29,747 nt of DNA, taken from positions 1-29,747 of the IMG/VR virus record IMGVR_UViG_3300031578_000249; one strand, given 5' to 3'. The stretch is from a virus. The position numbers were made by a program, and so were the translations under genes. This document shows, piece after piece, positions 29,372 through 29,747 of the stretch. The notes beneath the pieces are model-generated. The model saw nothing but the letters and a program-made list of their open reading frames with translations. It had not been told where the DNA came from and did not search any database. Position 1 is the first letter of the stretch. Every line of letters begins with the position of its first letter.

Positions 29372-29747
29372 ATGAATTCAGAAATGACAATTGAACAAGC
29401 AAAACAATTTTTGCGCGAAAACATGACAAATGGAACAATTTGTCCATGTTGCAATAATTATGTGAAAATGTATAAACGAAAATTGACATCGTCAATGGTG
29501 TTTTGTTTAATACATTTTAAAAAACATGTGGACCGAAACGGAAACGAATTTCAAAACTACATTAATATATTGGATCGGTTAAAATTTACTCCAATGCAAC
29601 GCGCCGATTGGCAAAAATTAGTTTATTTCAAATTGATTCAAGCGGAAACAACACAAAGAGGTCATGCGCGTTCCGGTTATTATCGTTTGACAGATTTGGG
29701 AATTAAATTTGTCAATCATCAATCATTGGTTCCGGAATATGTGAAGG
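29372..29747 (+). CDS. Zinc-knuckle plus winged-helix-like protein (3' end outside the window)
   Basis: A frame that stays open from ATG 29372 to the window edge, at least 125 residues, with phage-like codon use. C-P-C-C near 29-32 and C48 (V-F-C-L-I-H-F) form a likely zinc site; V-K-M-Y-K-R-K-L follows the knuckle. Near 98-120 the phrase S-G-Y-Y-R-L-T-D-L-G-I-K-F-V looks like the wing and last helix of a winged helix-turn-helix. Phage proteins with this layout (C-P-C-C, V-K-L-Y-K-R-K-L, then W-R-I-T-x-x-G) are remembered from many Bacteroidota and other phages, with unknown role. Confidence 0.7.
   Translation, partial: MNSEMTIEQAKQFLRENMTNGTICPCCNNYVKMYKRKLTSSMVFCLIHFKKHVDRNGNEFQNYINILDRLKFTPMQRADWQKLVYFKLIQAETTQRGHARSGYYRLTDLGIKFVNHQSLVPEYVK

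Overview
The window is a contiguous piece of a tailed double-stranded DNA phage, or prophage-like element, that infects a Gram-negative member of the Bacteroidota. Three observations support this. Promoter-like sites follow the Bacteroidota pattern TTG-N19-21-TAnnTTTG. Gene starts are preceded by A-rich leaders such as ACAAAAACAAA instead of Shine-Dalgarno sequences. There is a lipoprotein with a C-terminal membrane anchor, typical of a unimolecular spanin, which implies an outer membrane. All genes are on the + strand and packed with short gaps or start/stop overlaps. The HK97-type portal, protease and capsid set, together with a 1198-residue tape measure protein, points to a siphovirus with a long flexible tail. 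No integrase, repressor/Cro pair, tRNA or CRISPR array was seen. Both window ends cut through genes.

Layout: (1) 1-5180, DNA metabolism: a DnaB-type helicase (5' end missing), a NinG-type nuclease, a DUF1071/Sak-type annealing protein, a Gp157-family protein, an OB-fold DUF3127 protein with an SSB-like tail, a small HTH protein and a DEDDh exonuclease. (2) 5181-7331, accessory early genes: zinc-binding small proteins and a Trm1-like methyltransferase of clearly foreign composition. (3) 7332-8250, a two-helix membrane protein and an amidase endolysin behind their own promoter. (4) 8263-13492, packaging and head: small and large terminase, a structured non-coding region, portal, prohead protease, major capsid protein. 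(5) 13512-27371, connectors, tail tube, tail chaperone-like genes, tape measure, distal tail proteins and fibre. (6) 27374-28301, membrane/coiled-coil protein, holin-like protein and u-spanin, closed by a strong terminator. (7) 28302-29747, a new promoter and small early genes running off the window.

The most unusual feature is compositional. The phage genes are strongly depleted of AG/CT and TA dinucleotides, as shown by hand counts given in the findings. The methyltransferase gene (6179-6955) does not share this depletion, and the small genes at 2278-2725 and the first 300 bases of the gene at 26184 share it only weakly. The depletion therefore works as an internal gauge of recently acquired DNA. 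The second notable feature is the region between terminase and portal: four TGTTnAACA-like palindromes spaced 10-11 bases apart, then three 10-base repeats, then a promoter-like site. A related palindrome cluster lies before the early promoter at the far right. The early promoter at 2208 carries a CRP/FNR-like palindrome over its presumed transcription start. All functions are judged from sequence patterns and memory of protein families; no database search was run.
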